Below are positions 1-8,408 of a stretch of 52,390 nucleotides of DNA, piece by piece. This DNA is from Candidatus Onthenecus intestinigallinarum. GTDB taxonomy: Bacteria; Bacillota; Clostridia; Christensenellales; Aristaeellaceae. The position numbers were made by a program, and so were the translations under genes. The stretch's first letter is position 1, and every line of letters begins with the position of its first letter. The notes under the pieces were generated by a model that searched no databases, was not told the origin of the DNA, and was given only the letters and a program-made list of their open reading frames with translations. The stretch lies in NCBI GenBank assembly GCA_018713325.1, contig DVFJ01000029.1, forward strand, positions 1 to 52,390. Reading direction: 5' to 3'.

Positions 1-1
1 C

Positions 2-1198
2 ATCATCAACGAGCCCACCGCCGCTGCCCTCGCCTACGGCATCGACAAGGAGAGTTCACAGAAGGTCATGGTCTATGACCTGGGCGGCGGTACGTTTGAC
101 GTATCCATTCTGGACATCAATCAGGACATCATCGAGGTGCTGGCCACCGCCGGCAACAACCGCCTGGGCGGCGACGACTTCGACCAGTGCGTGACCGACT
201 ACCTCGTTGCGGAGTTCAAGCGCATGGAGCGCATCGACCTGCGCCGCGACGCCGCGGCCATGCAGCGCGTGCGCGAAGCCGCCGAAAAGGCGAAGATCGA
301 GCTGTCGGGCATGCAGACGACGAGCGTCAACCTGCCCTTCCTCGCCGCCGGCCGCGACGGCCCCAAGCACATGGAGATCCAGCTCACGCGCGCCAAGTTC
401 AACGAACTGACCGCGCATCTGGTCGAGCAGACGATGGGCCCCGTGCGTCAGGCGCTGGCGGATGCGCATCTCGCCACGGCGGACATCGCCAAGGTGCTGC
501 TCGTGGGCGGCTCCAGCCGCATCCCTGCCGTGCAGGAGGCCGTGCGCCGCTTCACGGGCAAGGAGCCCTTCAAGGGCATCAACCCGGATGAGTGCGTCGC
601 CATGGGCGCGGCGCTGCAGGGCGGCGTGCTCATCGGCCAGGTCAAGAGCCTGCTGCTGCTGGATGTGACGCCCCTATCCCTGGGCATTGAGACCGTCGGC
701 GACGTGTACGCCAAGGTCATCGAGCGCAACACCACCCTGCCCGTGCGCCAGAGCCAAATCTTCACCACCGCCGCGCCCTTCCAGACCTCGGTCGAGATCA
801 ACGTCCTGCAGGGCGAGCGCATGCGCGCCTCGCAGAACAAGTCCTTGGGCAAGTTCAAGCTGAACGGCATCCGGCGCGCGCCGCAGGGCGTGCCGCAGAT
901 CGAGGTGACGTTCAGCATCGACGCCAACGGCATCGTCAGCGTCTCGGCCAAGGACCTGGGCACGGGCAAGCAGCAGGAGATCACGATCACGGGCTCGTCC
1001 AACATGAGCGCGGCGGACATCGACCGCGCCGTGCGCGAGGCGCAGGCCTATGCCGCGGAGGACCAGCGGCACAAGGAGGAGGCCGAGCGCCGCTACCGCG
1101 CGGGCGCGCGGGGCGCCTCCGGCGGCGCACAGGACGACTCCGAGGACGGCGCGCAGGACGCGCAGTTCACGCCCAAGAACGGCGGCACAGAGGAGTAA
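2..1198 (+). CDS. Hsp70/DnaK-like chaperone with a nearly absent C-terminal lid (5' partial)
   Basis: ATP-dependent Hsp70 chaperone, cytoplasmic. The start lies before the window; the first visible residues, [13 protein letters not shown], are a DnaK signature, followed by [11 protein letters not shown] and the [13 protein letters not shown] phosphate-binding motif, so the second half of the ATPase domain is intact. The linker [15 protein letters not shown] and a full beta-sandwich substrate-binding domain follow. After [19 protein letters not shown]-like helix A the protein runs into a Gly/Asp-rich tail and stops. A normal DnaK has about 100 further residues of helical lid. It therefore looks like a specialised paralog rather than the housekeeping dnaK, which usually sits with grpE and dnaJ. 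It is followed after 2 bp by the DUF5685 gene and then a J-domain gene, which probably form one operon. Family assignment is certain; the special role is inferred. Confidence 0.95.
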   Translation: MINEPTAAALAYGIDKESSQKVMVYDLGGGTFDVSILDINQDIIEVLATAGNNRLGGDDFDQCVTDYLVAEFKRMERIDLRRDAAAMQRVREAAEKAKIELSGMQTTSVNLPFLAAGRDGPKHMEIQLTRAKFNELTAHLVEQTMGPVRQALADAHLATADIAKVLLVGGSSRIPAVQEAVRRFTGKEPFKGINPDECVAMGAALQGGVLIGQVKSLLLLDVTPLSLGIETVGDVYAKVIERNTTLPVRQSQIFTTAAPFQTSVEINVLQGERMRASQNKSLGKFKLNGIRRAPQGVPQIEVTFSIDANGIVSVSAKDLGTGKQQEITITGSSNMSAADIDRAVREAQAYAAEDQRHKEEAERRYRAGARGASGGAQDDSEDGAQDAQFTPKNGGTEE

Positions 1199-1200
1199 CC

Positions 1201-2040
1201 ATGTTCGGCTATATCGTTGTGAACCGGGCGGAGCTGTCCGACGCCGACTACGCCCGCTATCGCGCCTACTACTGCGGCCTGTGCCGGGAGCTGTCGCGCC
1301 GCCACGGCCAGTTCGGCCGCCTGACGTTGACGTTCGACATGACGTTTCTGTACATGCTGCTCAGCTCCCTGTATGAGCCTGAGGAGCGGCTCGCACCCGG
1401 ACGGTGCGCGCTGCATCCGCTGCGTCCGCACGACTTCATCGAGAACGCGACGGCGGCCTATGCGGCGGATATGAACGTCGTGCTCGCCTATCACAAGTGC
1501 CGCGACAACCGGCAGGACGAGCACAGCCTGCGCGCAGCTTTGCAGGAACGGGCGCTGCACGGGGCCTATGCGCGCGTGCAGGCGCTCTATCCCGACAAAT
1601 GCGCGGTCATCTCCGACTGCCTGGAGCGCACGGCCGCGCTGGAGCGCGCCGCCTCGCGCGACGTGGACGCCCTGGCCAACGAGACGGGCCGCCTGCTGGG
1701 CGAGGTGCTCTGCTACCGCGAGGACATCTGGGAGCCGACGCTGCGCGCCGCAGGCGAGGCGCTGGGCCGCTTCATCTACCTGATGGACGCCTACGACGAC
1801 CTGCCGGAGGACCTGCGCAAGGGGCGCTACAACCCGCTGACAGAGCTGCGCCATCTGCCGGACTACGAGGACTTCTGCCGGCAGATGCTGACGATGATGA
1901 TCGCGGACTGCACGCAGGAGTTTGAAAAGCTCCCGCTCGTTCAGGACATCGACATCCTGCGGAATATCCTCTACTCCGGCGTGTTCTGCCGGTACGCACA
2001 GATTCAAAAGCGCAGAAAGGAGGGGAAGCGCCATGGATGA
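1201..2040 (+). CDS. DUF5685 family protein with two DxxxD motifs
   Basis: 279 residues, mostly helical, no signal peptide. The N-terminus [12 protein letters not shown] and the YYCGLC pair (C25, C28) match the DUF5685 family, whose function is not known to me. Two acidic motifs stand out. D102-N-R-Q-D106 lies in the first half. D200-L-P-E-D204 lies in the second half and is followed by LRKGRYNP. Squalene/phytoene synthases have the same arrangement of two DxxxD motifs, the second followed by an RRGRIYLP-type stretch, so a distant head-to-head prenyl synthase fold is plausible; this is my inference. The start is fixed by an AGAGGAG ribosome site that overlaps the end of the Hsp70 gene. The stop overlaps the J-protein start by 8 bp, so the genes are translationally coupled. 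Confidence 0.85.
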   Translation: MFGYIVVNRAELSDADYARYRAYYCGLCRELSRRHGQFGRLTLTFDMTFLYMLLSSLYEPEERLAPGRCALHPLRPHDFIENATAAYAADMNVVLAYHKCRDNRQDEHSLRAALQERALHGAYARVQALYPDKCAVISDCLERTAALERAASRDVDALANETGRLLGEVLCYREDIWEPTLRAAGEALGRFIYLMDAYDDLPEDLRKGRYNPLTELRHLPDYEDFCRQMLTMMIADCTQEFEKLPLVQDIDILRNILYSGVFCRYAQIQKRRKEGKRHG

Positions 2041-2710
2041 TCCCTATCGCGTGCTGGGCGTTCCCCCGACGGCGACGGACGACGAGGTCAAGACCGCCTA
2101 TCGAAAGCTCGCCCGCAAGTATCACCCGGATCTCAACGGCGGCTCGCCCGAGGCCGAAGCCAAGATGAAGGAGGTCAACGAGGCCTACTCGCTCATCACC
2201 AAGATGCGCCGCGAAGGGACCTCTTATACCGGTGGCCAGCAGGGCTACGGCGGCCAGGGCTATGGCAATCCCTTCGGCCAGGGCTATGGCGATCCCTTCG
2301 GCGGCTACGGCGGCTATGAGCGCCAGCAGCGCTCCAGCGAGCTCAATGCCGCGCGCAACTACATCATCTCGGGCTACTACCAGGAGGCGCTCAACGTCCT
2401 TTCGAACATCTCCGTGCACAGCGCCGCGTGGTATTTTCTCAGCGCCCAGGCCAACTACGGCCTGGGCAACCGCGTGGCGGCGCTCAACCATGCGCGCCAG
2501 GCCGTGCAGATGGACCCCGGCAACTACGAGTACCGGCAGTTCCTCTCGCAGCTGGAGAACGGCGGCAGCGCCTATCAGGAGTACGGCCGGCAGTTCCACA
2601 TGCCGCAGGGCATGTGCGCCGACCCGTGCATGACCTGCTGCCTGATCAACATCCTGTGCAACTCCTTTGGCATGTGCTGCCCCTGCGGCATCCGGGGTTT
2701 CTACTGCTGA
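2033..2710 (+). CDS. J-domain protein with TPR-like region and Cys-rich tail
   Basis: 225 residues. Residues 1-65 form a J domain with the essential HPD at 31-33, so it should stimulate ATP hydrolysis by an Hsp70, most likely the lidless one encoded just upstream. Next comes a Gly/Tyr/Phe-rich linker with short repeats ([16 protein letters not shown]), then about 80 residues that look like one or two TPR-type helical hairpins ([33 protein letters not shown]). The last 32 residues hold nine cysteines, including paired CC, and could bind metal or be membrane-associated. The classic DnaJ zinc finger and C-terminal substrate domains are absent. The ATG at 2033 was chosen because AAAGGAGGGG precedes it and the J domain begins there; longer in-frame starts lie inside DUF5685. 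Confidence 0.9.
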   Translation: MDDPYRVLGVPPTATDDEVKTAYRKLARKYHPDLNGGSPEAEAKMKEVNEAYSLITKMRREGTSYTGGQQGYGGQGYGNPFGQGYGDPFGGYGGYERQQRSSELNAARNYIISGYYQEALNVLSNISVHSAAWYFLSAQANYGLGNRVAALNHARQAVQMDPGNYEYRQFLSQLENGGSAYQEYGRQFHMPQGMCADPCMTCCLINILCNSFGMCCPCGIRGFYC

Positions 2711-2721
2711 GGGATACAAGG

Positions 2722-2754
2722 CGCCCTTCGCCTTCCGCGAAGGGCGGATTTTTT
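2722..2754 (+). terminator. Rho-independent terminator of the Hsp70-DUF5685-J operon
   Basis: A perfect 9-bp stem (CGCCCTTCG / CGAAGGGCG) with a 7-nt loop is followed by GATTTTTT, 11 bases after the J-protein stop codon. Confidence 0.9.
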
Positions 2755-2787
2755 GGGCATCCATGGACCGGACGCCGACTGGAGGCA

Positions 2788-2816
2788 TTGACATCCGCAT
2801 GTGGATGTTGTATGAT
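2788..2816 (+). promoter_or_regulatory. Sigma-A-type promoter of the MATE gene
   Basis: TTGACA at 2788-2793, a 17-bp spacer, then TATGAT at 2811-2816. The expected start of transcription falls inside the inverted repeat that follows. Confidence 0.85.
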
Positions 2817-2819
2817 GGG

Positions 2820-2840
2820 CGCGGCGCGTTGCGCGCCGCG
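2820..2840. repeat. Perfect inverted repeat at the MATE transcription start
   Basis: CGCGGCGCG-TTG-CGCGCCGCG has 9-bp arms and begins 3 bp after the -10 box. It could be a repressor operator or a hairpin at the mRNA 5' end that protects or regulates the message. No regulator gene is next to it. Confidence 0.6.
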
Positions 2841-2871
2841 ATTTCACGCGTTTGGAAGGGAGATATCCCCC

Positions 2872-4239
2872 ATGGAAAACGACCTCGGGCGCGGCGACGT
2901 CGGACGCCTGGTGCGCGCCATCGCGTTTCCGAGCATGCTCGCGCAGTTTGTGAGCGTGCTGTACAGCATTGTGGACCGCATGTACATCGGCCACATTGCC
3001 GGTGTGGGCGATCTCGCGCTGGCGGGCGTGGGCGTGTGCGGGCCGGTGGTCACGATGATCGGCTCCGTCGCGTCGCTCGTGGGCGTGGGCGGCTCCCCGC
3101 TGATGAGCATCAAGCTCGGCGAGAACGATCACGCGGGCGCGCGCACCATTCTGGCCAACGCGTTTCTGCTGCTGTGCGTCTTCTCCGTGATGATCGTCGC
3201 GCTGGTGCTGCCGGTGCGCCGGGAGATGCTCTCGCTCTTCGGCGCGAGCGATGCGACGCTCCCCTATGCCGAAGGCTACTTCTTTGTCTACCTGCTGGGC
3301 ACGCCGTTCGCGCTGCTGTCGACCGGACTCAACTCCTTCGTCGTTGCGCAGGGCTATGCAAAAAAGGCCATGCTCTCCGTCGTACTGGGCGCGGCGCTGA
3401 ACATCGCGCTCGACCCGGTCTTCATCTTCCTGCTGGGCATGGGCGTTCAGGGCGCCGCGGCGGCCACGGTGGTCTCGCAGTTGGCCAGCTGCATCTATGT
3501 GCTGCGCTTTCTGTTCGGGCGCCGGCCCGGCGTGCGCATCACCTTTGGCGGCTATGCGCCGCGCATCATGGGGCGTATCCTGGCGCTGGGCTTCACGCCG
3601 TTTTGCATCATCGCCGTGGACAACGTCATGATCATCGCGATGAACGCCGTATTGCAGCGCTATGGCGGCCCCGAGCGTGGCGACCTGCTCATCACCTGCG
3701 CGACCATCGTGCAGAGCTTCATGCTCGTGGTCACGATGCCGCTGGGCGGCATCAGCGGCGGTACGCAGACGATCCTGGGCTTCAACTACGGTGCGTGCCG
3801 GACGCAGCGCGTGCTGATGGCGCAGCGGCACATCTTCCTGCTGTGCGCCGGCTACACAGCGCTGATGTTCGTGCTGGCGCGTCTGCTGGGTCCGCTGTTC
3901 GTTGGGCTGTTCACGACCGATCCGCTGCTGAGTGAGAAGGCGATGTGGGCGATCCGTGTGTGCACGCTGGCGCTGGTGCCGCTGGGCATTCAGTACGAGA
4001 TCGTCGACGGCTTCACGGCCATCGGACAGGTGCGCTATTCCCTGCCGCTCTCGTTCTGGCGCAAGGCCGTCTACTTCGCCGCGCTGTTTGCACTGCCCGC
4101 GTTGTTCGGCGCGGAGGCTGCGTTCTACGCGGAGCCCATCTCCGACGTGCTGGGTCCGGTCTGCTCGGTCGCCGTCTATCTGCTGACGATGAAAAAACTG
4201 CTCCTGCGCCGCGAGATGTCCCACCTGGCGCAAACCTGA
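2872..4239 (+). CDS. MATE family multidrug/toxin efflux protein
   Basis: 455 residues with about 12 membrane segments, the usual MATE size. The N-terminal region (VGRLVRAIAFPSMLAQFVSVLYSIVDRMYIG) and the repeat in the second half (IMGRILALGFTPFCIIAVDNVMIIAMN) show the family's two six-helix bundles. These carriers export cationic drugs or metabolites in exchange for Na+ or H+; the substrate cannot be read from sequence. An upstream in-frame extension exists but runs back through the J gene and terminator. The ATG at 2872 has GGAAGGGA 10 bp upstream and the MATE homology starts directly after it. It has its own consensus promoter and probably forms a single-gene transcript. Confidence 0.93.
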   Translation: MENDLGRGDVGRLVRAIAFPSMLAQFVSVLYSIVDRMYIGHIAGVGDLALAGVGVCGPVVTMIGSVASLVGVGGSPLMSIKLGENDHAGARTILANAFLLLCVFSVMIVALVLPVRREMLSLFGASDATLPYAEGYFFVYLLGTPFALLSTGLNSFVVAQGYAKKAMLSVVLGAALNIALDPVFIFLLGMGVQGAAAATVVSQLASCIYVLRFLFGRRPGVRITFGGYAPRIMGRILALGFTPFCIIAVDNVMIIAMNAVLQRYGGPERGDLLITCATIVQSFMLVVTMPLGGISGGTQTILGFNYGACRTQRVLMAQRHIFLLCAGYTALMFVLARLLGPLFVGLFTTDPLLSEKAMWAIRVCTLALVPLGIQYEIVDGFTAIGQVRYSLPLSFWRKAVYFAALFALPALFGAEAAFYAEPISDVLGPVCSVAVYLLTMKKLLLRREMSHLAQT

Positions 4240-4300
4240 TTGACCGTGCGCGTTGTTCACCGCGCGTTCACATTGTGGACCTGCACGGCGTCCATAAAGG

Positions 4301-4309
4301 TGGTATAAT
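4301..4309 (+). promoter_or_regulatory. Extended -10 promoter of the zinc-ribbon membrane gene
   Basis: TGGTATAAT is a consensus TATAAT with the TGn extension. No good -35 box is seen at the proper distance. It lies about 30 bp before the ribosome site GGGGAGGA. Confidence 0.65.
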
Positions 4310-4340
4310 CCATGCAGGACTTCAAGGGGAGGAATTGCGC

Positions 4341-4754
4341 ATGTCTTTCTTTGATCACCTTCGCGCGAGCTTTCGCCGCTTCATGACGGGCCGCAATGGT
4401 CCGGACCAGCTCTCGCTCGCGCTGCTTTGGGCAGGCCTGATCTGTTCCCTGCTCGACTCCTTTGCGCGCACGGGCCTGCTCTCGCTACTGGGCATGGCGG
4501 CCTATGTCTACGCGCTGTTTCGCCTGTTCTCGCGCGCTGTCGACAGGCGCCGCGCCGAGAACGAGCGCTACGTACAGTGGGCGTCCGGCATGCGCACGCG
4601 GCTCAGTCAGGCGCGCGTGCGCTTTCAGAAGCGCAAGGAGTTCAAGTATTTCAAATGCCCGCAGTGCAGGTCCATCCTGCGCCTGCCGCGCGGGGTGGGC
4701 GAAGTAACGGTGACGTGCGGCAAGTGCCGCCACTCCTTCACGCACAAGGCGTAA
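4341..4754 (+). CDS. Small membrane protein with C-terminal zinc ribbon
   Basis: 137 residues. Two hydrophobic segments (about 24-41 and 45-62) form a hairpin in the membrane. A basic, Arg-rich cytoplasmic part follows, then a zinc ribbon with C106-P-Q-C109 and C126-G-K-C129 close to the C-terminus. Such ribbons bind zinc structurally and often contact nucleic acid or ribosomes; the actual role is unknown. The start has GGGGAGGAATTGCGC before the ATG. It is an isolated gene with its own extended -10 promoter and a strong terminator behind it. Confidence 0.85.
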   Translation: MSFFDHLRASFRRFMTGRNGPDQLSLALLWAGLICSLLDSFARTGLLSLLGMAAYVYALFRLFSRAVDRRRAENERYVQWASGMRTRLSQARVRFQKRKEFKYFKCPQCRSILRLPRGVGEVTVTCGKCRHSFTHKA

Positions 4755-4763
4755 CAGAACGAA

Positions 4764-4796
4764 AAAAGGCCCCCGGATGCGTTCCGGGGGCCTTTT
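4764..4796. terminator. Bidirectional terminator between convergent genes
   Basis: A 14-bp stem AAAAGGCCCCCGGA / TCCGGGGGCCTTTT with loop TGCGT-like bases. A-rich and T-rich flanks let it work for the zinc-ribbon gene (+) and for the exported-protein gene (-). Confidence 0.9.
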
Positions 4797-4804
4797 GGAT
4801 TGGC

Positions 4805-6346
4805 TCATTGCGCCGACATCAGCGTGATCAACGCCTCCTGAGGGATCAGGCTCATCGCCTGCGTGAGCGTCTGCATCAACCCAGCGCTCAGCTCGCTCTC
4901 CAGCTGGGCGGTCGCCTCGGCGTCCATCGCGCTCACGTCCACGCGCTCGTTGCCGCTCAGGTCCACAGGCGCATACGCCCGGGTCGACAGCTCCAACGCC
5001 AGCGACGCGCTGAATACATCCTGCACCGACAGGCTCGCGTCCGTCTGGCTGAGCAGCGCGCCGTCCTGCACCTGCGTGCCGGTCTGGCTCTGCCACGCCA
5101 GCGCATAGGCCACATACGGCGTGCCCGCCTTGTCGGAGACGGCGCAGTTCACCTGCACGGCGAGCTCCTGGCAGTCGACGCCCTCCGCGTCATAGGCGGA
5201 ATCCCACTCGTCCACGCCGAGCGTGAACACTTCCTCGTTCGCATTGGTGACCATCAGGTTCAGGTTCAGCCCGTTCGTGCGGCCCGTGTCCAGCAGCTCG
5301 CCGCGCTCGACCGCCAGCGTACCGTCCACGTTGCCCATGCCGTTCGCAAGCGTCATGCTGCCCTGGGCCGTGTGCACGACGCTCTCCTCCTGCGTCTTGC
5401 GGCTGTAGGTCAGCGTGCCCACGTCGAAGGGGAAGCCCTCCCACATCGCGGGCATCGTGCCGTCAAAGCCGACCATGCCGTAGTCCTCGCCGTAGGAGAC
5501 GACAAACTCCGTCGCGCCGTCCGTCGCCTGGATGAGGCCCTCCTGGCCCAGCACATCCGCGCACAGGCTGTTGATCGCCGCAAAGACGTTCTCCTGCGTC
5601 GCGCCCGCATCCTTGAACGCGTCGACGATCGCGGCCTGCAGCTCCGCGTCCGCATACAGCGTATCGGCCAGCAGGCGCAGCAGCTGGCGGAAGTCGTCGT
5701 TGCGCACGACCGCGTGCATCTGCGTCACGCTCGCGTCGCGCACGTCCGTCTCTTCGATATAGTCGTCCGTATATACGTACAGGTCCTGATGCTCGTACTG
5801 CGTGTTGGACACCCATCCGGCGACGACGTAGAAGTACATGCCGAAGCTGTTGAGCACGAGCTCCGTGAGCGCCTGCATCTCAGGGCTGTTGACATCCACG
5901 CCCTGCAGCGCCAGGCCGCCCGTCTGGACCAGCGCCTCCTGCGGGACGACAAACGTCTTGCCGGGCAGGAGACTCGTCGTCAGCTCAAGCGCCCCCGCAT
6001 TCGCACACACGAGCAGATACGCGATCTCCGTATCCTGCATCTGCAGCGAAATGCGAACCGCCGGCCCGTCTGCGGTATTGGCCATGGATAGGCACAGACT
6101 GGCTGCCTGCGCGATCTGGGAGACGGCCTGCATCTGCTCGTCGGTCAGGCCGGGCAGCAGGGACACGTCCATCCCCAGCTTCGCGACGACCTCCTCGCCG
6201 GCCGCAAGGCGTGCGGGCAGTTCCGTAAGCAGCAGCGCGCCGGGCTCTGGCGCGGCCTCAACCGCCGCCTCCTCGGCAAATGCCCCAAGGGGCGCGAGGG
6301 CGACCAGCAGCGCCAGCAGCAGCGCCAACACTCGATTCTTATGCAT
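4805..6346 (-). CDS. Exported protein of unknown function (tandem pair, copy 2)
   Basis: 513 residues. The N-terminus MHKNRVLALLLALLVALA ending at AFA-EE is a type I signal peptide. The rest is acidic and mostly beta-forming, with alternating polar/hydrophobic strands, no transmembrane segment and no anchor motif. I do not recognise a domain. It resembles the next upstream gene in size, order of features and its C-terminal end (a short acidic stretch followed by LxxxLxxLLP-like helix), so both may come from an old duplication. The start at 6346 was chosen because GGAGGAGAGT precedes it and the signal peptide begins there; a 14-residue upstream extension would spoil the signal peptide. The gap to its upstream neighbour is short and both run with the rimM operon. 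Confidence 0.8.
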   Translation of the reverse strand: MHKNRVLALLLALLVALAPLGAFAEEAAVEAAPEPGALLLTELPARLAAGEEVVAKLGMDVSLLPGLTDEQMQAVSQIAQAASLCLSMANTADGPAVRISLQMQDTEIAYLLVCANAGALELTTSLLPGKTFVVPQEALVQTGGLALQGVDVNSPEMQALTELVLNSFGMYFYVVAGWVSNTQYEHQDLYVYTDDYIEETDVRDASVTQMHAVVRNDDFRQLLRLLADTLYADAELQAAIVDAFKDAGATQENVFAAINSLCADVLGQEGLIQATDGATEFVVSYGEDYGMVGFDGTMPAMWEGFPFDVGTLTYSRKTQEESVVHTAQGSMTLANGMGNVDGTLAVERGELLDTGRTNGLNLNLMVTNANEEVFTLGVDEWDSAYDAEGVDCQELAVQVNCAVSDKAGTPYVAYALAWQSQTGTQVQDGALLSQTDASLSVQDVFSASLALELSTRAYAPVDLSGNERVDVSAMDAEATAQLESELSAGLMQTLTQAMSLIPQEALITLMSAQ

Positions 6347-6412
6347 CGTTACTCTCCTCCATTTTCCGTTTGCAACAGTATAGCGCATCCCAGGCCAAAC
6401 AGCAACACCTTT

Positions 6413-7744
6413 TCATGGCAGCAGCAGCGCCTGCGCGTCGGGCGGGAGCACGGGCAGCAGCCGCTGCAGCAGCGCAACCGGCAGGCTCTCCAGCGCGTCG
6501 CGCTGTGCGCCGGTCAGCGCGTCCACGTCAAGAGCCGTCTCCGGCCAGGCGACGGCCTGTGCGGGCGCAGCGGCCAGCGAAAACGCCGCCGTGCCGATGA
6601 GCCACTCCTTACCGCCGACGAGCAGCTCGGCCTCCAGCTCGTCGGTCAGCCGCACATCCTGCGCCGCCTCGCCCAGCACAGCCTCGCCGCGCTCCTTGAC
6701 GGAGAGGCTGAAGTCGCCCAGCGAGCGCATCTGCATCGCGGGGCTGCGGTCCGTAAAGCCCACGCTCAGGGTGTTACGCAGCGTTTCCACGGTCTGACCC
6801 GCCTCGTCCGTCCGCGAGGCGTTTCTCAGCGTCGCGCTCACCCGGATCTGGCGCGAGTAGCCCGCCAGTTTGCCCGATGCGTTGAGCCGGATGCGCTGCG
6901 TGTCCTCGCCGTCCTCGCGCCCGCTTTCGACGGCCAGCGCAAACGTCATGGTGTTGCGGCTGTCCTGCTCCAGCGTCAGCTCCGCGTCCAGGTTTGAGCC
7001 GTTGCGCACGTCCAGCTCGACCGTCCAGGGCGACTCCTGTGCGCGCGCGGCCTGCAGGCTCGCCCGGAGGCGCGTGATCGCGCCGCTCTGCGCGACGTCC
7101 AGCTTGACCTCCAGCGGCGATTGCAGCGTCCATCCGGCCGCAAAGGCCGTCAGTGCCGCCCCGTAGGGCTGCGGCAGCCGCGCCGCCAGCGCCGGGATCG
7201 CCGCCGCCAGCTGCGCCTGCGTCACGGTGATCTGCTCCTCGCGCGCCTCGCCGGGCGTGGCGGACAGCGCGGGCAGCGCCGCCTCCCCCGCCGTCTGCGC
7301 GCGCAGCGACAGGAATGTGCGCAGCGCGCCGCCGCCCAGGCCGAGCGCATCCAGCAGCGACGCCTCGTCCGCCGCGCGCACCGCAAAGGGCAGCAGGTCG
7401 CTCTCCAGCGCCGCGCCCTGGTCCGTGACGGTCAGGCGGACAAAGGCGGCCTCCTGCCCGCCGCAGAGGAGCGTCCACTCGTCCAGGCTGCCCGCGTCGC
7501 TCTGCTGCCAGGCATAGCGCAGCGTCAGACTGTCCAGGAGCGCGCGCAGCGCGGGCATGCCCTCTTCGCCCACGGAGAACAGCTCCTGCGGCGAAAAGGC
7601 GATCTCCGCCTCGATCCGCCCGCCGGCCCGCTCCCAGGCGGCCAGACGCTCCAACCCCTGGGAGAACGCCGCATGGGCCGGACCGGCCGACAGCAGCAGG
7701 TACAGGCAGCACGCGGCGCACATCCATCGCTTCAAGCGTTTCAT
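6413..7744 (-). CDS. Exported protein of unknown function (tandem pair, copy 1)
   Basis: 443 residues. The N-terminus MKRLKRWMCAACCLYLLLSA with a likely cut at AHA-AF is a signal peptide; the cysteines in it do not form a lipobox. The mature part is rich in strands such as TLRYAWQQ, ITRLRASLQAA and SVGFTDRSPAMQM. No catalytic motif is seen. It sits 63 bp downstream of rimM, in the place where trmD and rplS often follow in Firmicutes, and its partner follows after another 66 bp. It may be read through from the rimM operon. The ATG has TGGAGGG upstream. The function is unknown; an extracellular binding or sensory role is possible but not shown. Confidence 0.8.
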   Translation of the reverse strand: MKRLKRWMCAACCLYLLLSAGPAHAAFSQGLERLAAWERAGGRIEAEIAFSPQELFSVGEEGMPALRALLDSLTLRYAWQQSDAGSLDEWTLLCGGQEAAFVRLTVTDQGAALESDLLPFAVRAADEASLLDALGLGGGALRTFLSLRAQTAGEAALPALSATPGEAREEQITVTQAQLAAAIPALAARLPQPYGAALTAFAAGWTLQSPLEVKLDVAQSGAITRLRASLQAARAQESPWTVELDVRNGSNLDAELTLEQDSRNTMTFALAVESGREDGEDTQRIRLNASGKLAGYSRQIRVSATLRNASRTDEAGQTVETLRNTLSVGFTDRSPAMQMRSLGDFSLSVKERGEAVLGEAAQDVRLTDELEAELLVGGKEWLIGTAAFSLAAAPAQAVAWPETALDVDALTGAQRDALESLPVALLQRLLPVLPPDAQALLLP

Positions 7745-7807
7745 AGGCCCTCCATTTACTTGGCATCCATGACAAAAGACGTCTTTGCACGCCCTTTTCT
7801 TGCAGGT

Positions 7808-8350
7808 TCAGTCGATCTCTTCCGCGCCGTCCGAATAGACCGCGAATCGCTCCAGCGCGCGCTCGTCGAGCACCATGCGCTTTTGCGCCGCGTCGACGCT
7901 GAGCACGACCTCCTTGAGCGCGGGCAGCAGCATCTCGCCGCGCGGCGTGTCGAACACATACACGTCGTTTGCGCCGGGCTGCAGGACGTCCGTCAGGCGT
8001 CCAAGCCCGTTCCCCGCGCGGTCGACGGCCTCGCAGCCGATGAGATCGCAGATGAAGTTCTCGTCCTCGCCCAGCTGCACCGCATGCGCGCGGTCGACGT
8101 AGAGCAGCTCGCCGCGCAGCCGTTCGGCAGCATCGCGATCCGTCACGCCCTCGAACGCCACGTAGGCGTACCCCTCGTGCACGCGCGTGCACGAGACCGC
8201 ATGCGGCGCATAGGTCCCGCCGCGCTTGAGGAAGACCTGCTTCAGATCAAAAAAACGGTCCGGATCGTTCGTCAGGGGGCGCACCTTGACCTCGCCCCGC
8301 ACGCCCTGGGGCTTGAGCACCGTGCCCACGGCCAAATAGTTGTCCAACAC
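7808..8350 (-). CDS. rimM: Ribosome maturation factor RimM
   Basis: 180 residues. RimM binds S19 in the head of the 30S subunit and helps 16S rRNA maturation. The N-terminal domain shows VGTVLKPQGVRGEVKVRPLTNDPDRF, typical of the family; the C-terminal PRC-barrel has ICDLIGCEAV and LGRLTDVLQPGANDVYVF. Two starts are possible. An ATG two codons upstream leaves only one base after AAAGGAG, whereas the GTG at 8350 has a 7-base gap, so I chose the GTG. It follows khpA after a hairpin-containing gap. trmD, its usual partner, is not downstream. Confidence 0.95.
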   Translation of the reverse strand: MLDNYLAVGTVLKPQGVRGEVKVRPLTNDPDRFFDLKQVFLKRGGTYAPHAVSCTRVHEGYAYVAFEGVTDRDAAERLRGELLYVDRAHAVQLGEDENFICDLIGCEAVDRAGNGLGRLTDVLQPGANDVYVFDTPRGEMLLPALKEVVLSVDAAQKRMVLDERALERFAVYSDGAEEID

Positions 8351-8374
8351 CCGCATTCTCCTTTACGTCAAAGA

Positions 8375-8403
8375 GAGGGCGCAAGCCCAAAGGCTCCGCC
8401 CTC
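8375..8403 (-). other. Hairpin in the khpA-rimM gap
   Basis: On the minus strand GAGGGCGGAGCC-TTTG-GGCTTGCGCCCTC folds into a 12-bp stem with one bulge, followed by TCTTTG. It begins 6 bases after the khpA stop. It could be a partial terminator that lowers rimM expression, or a processing site. Confidence 0.5.
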
Positions 8404-8408
8404 AAGGA

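Noticed and set aside
2701-4260. A 519-codon minus-strand frame opposite the MATE gene
   Set aside because: Same kind of shadow; composition is unnatural and no start signal is present.
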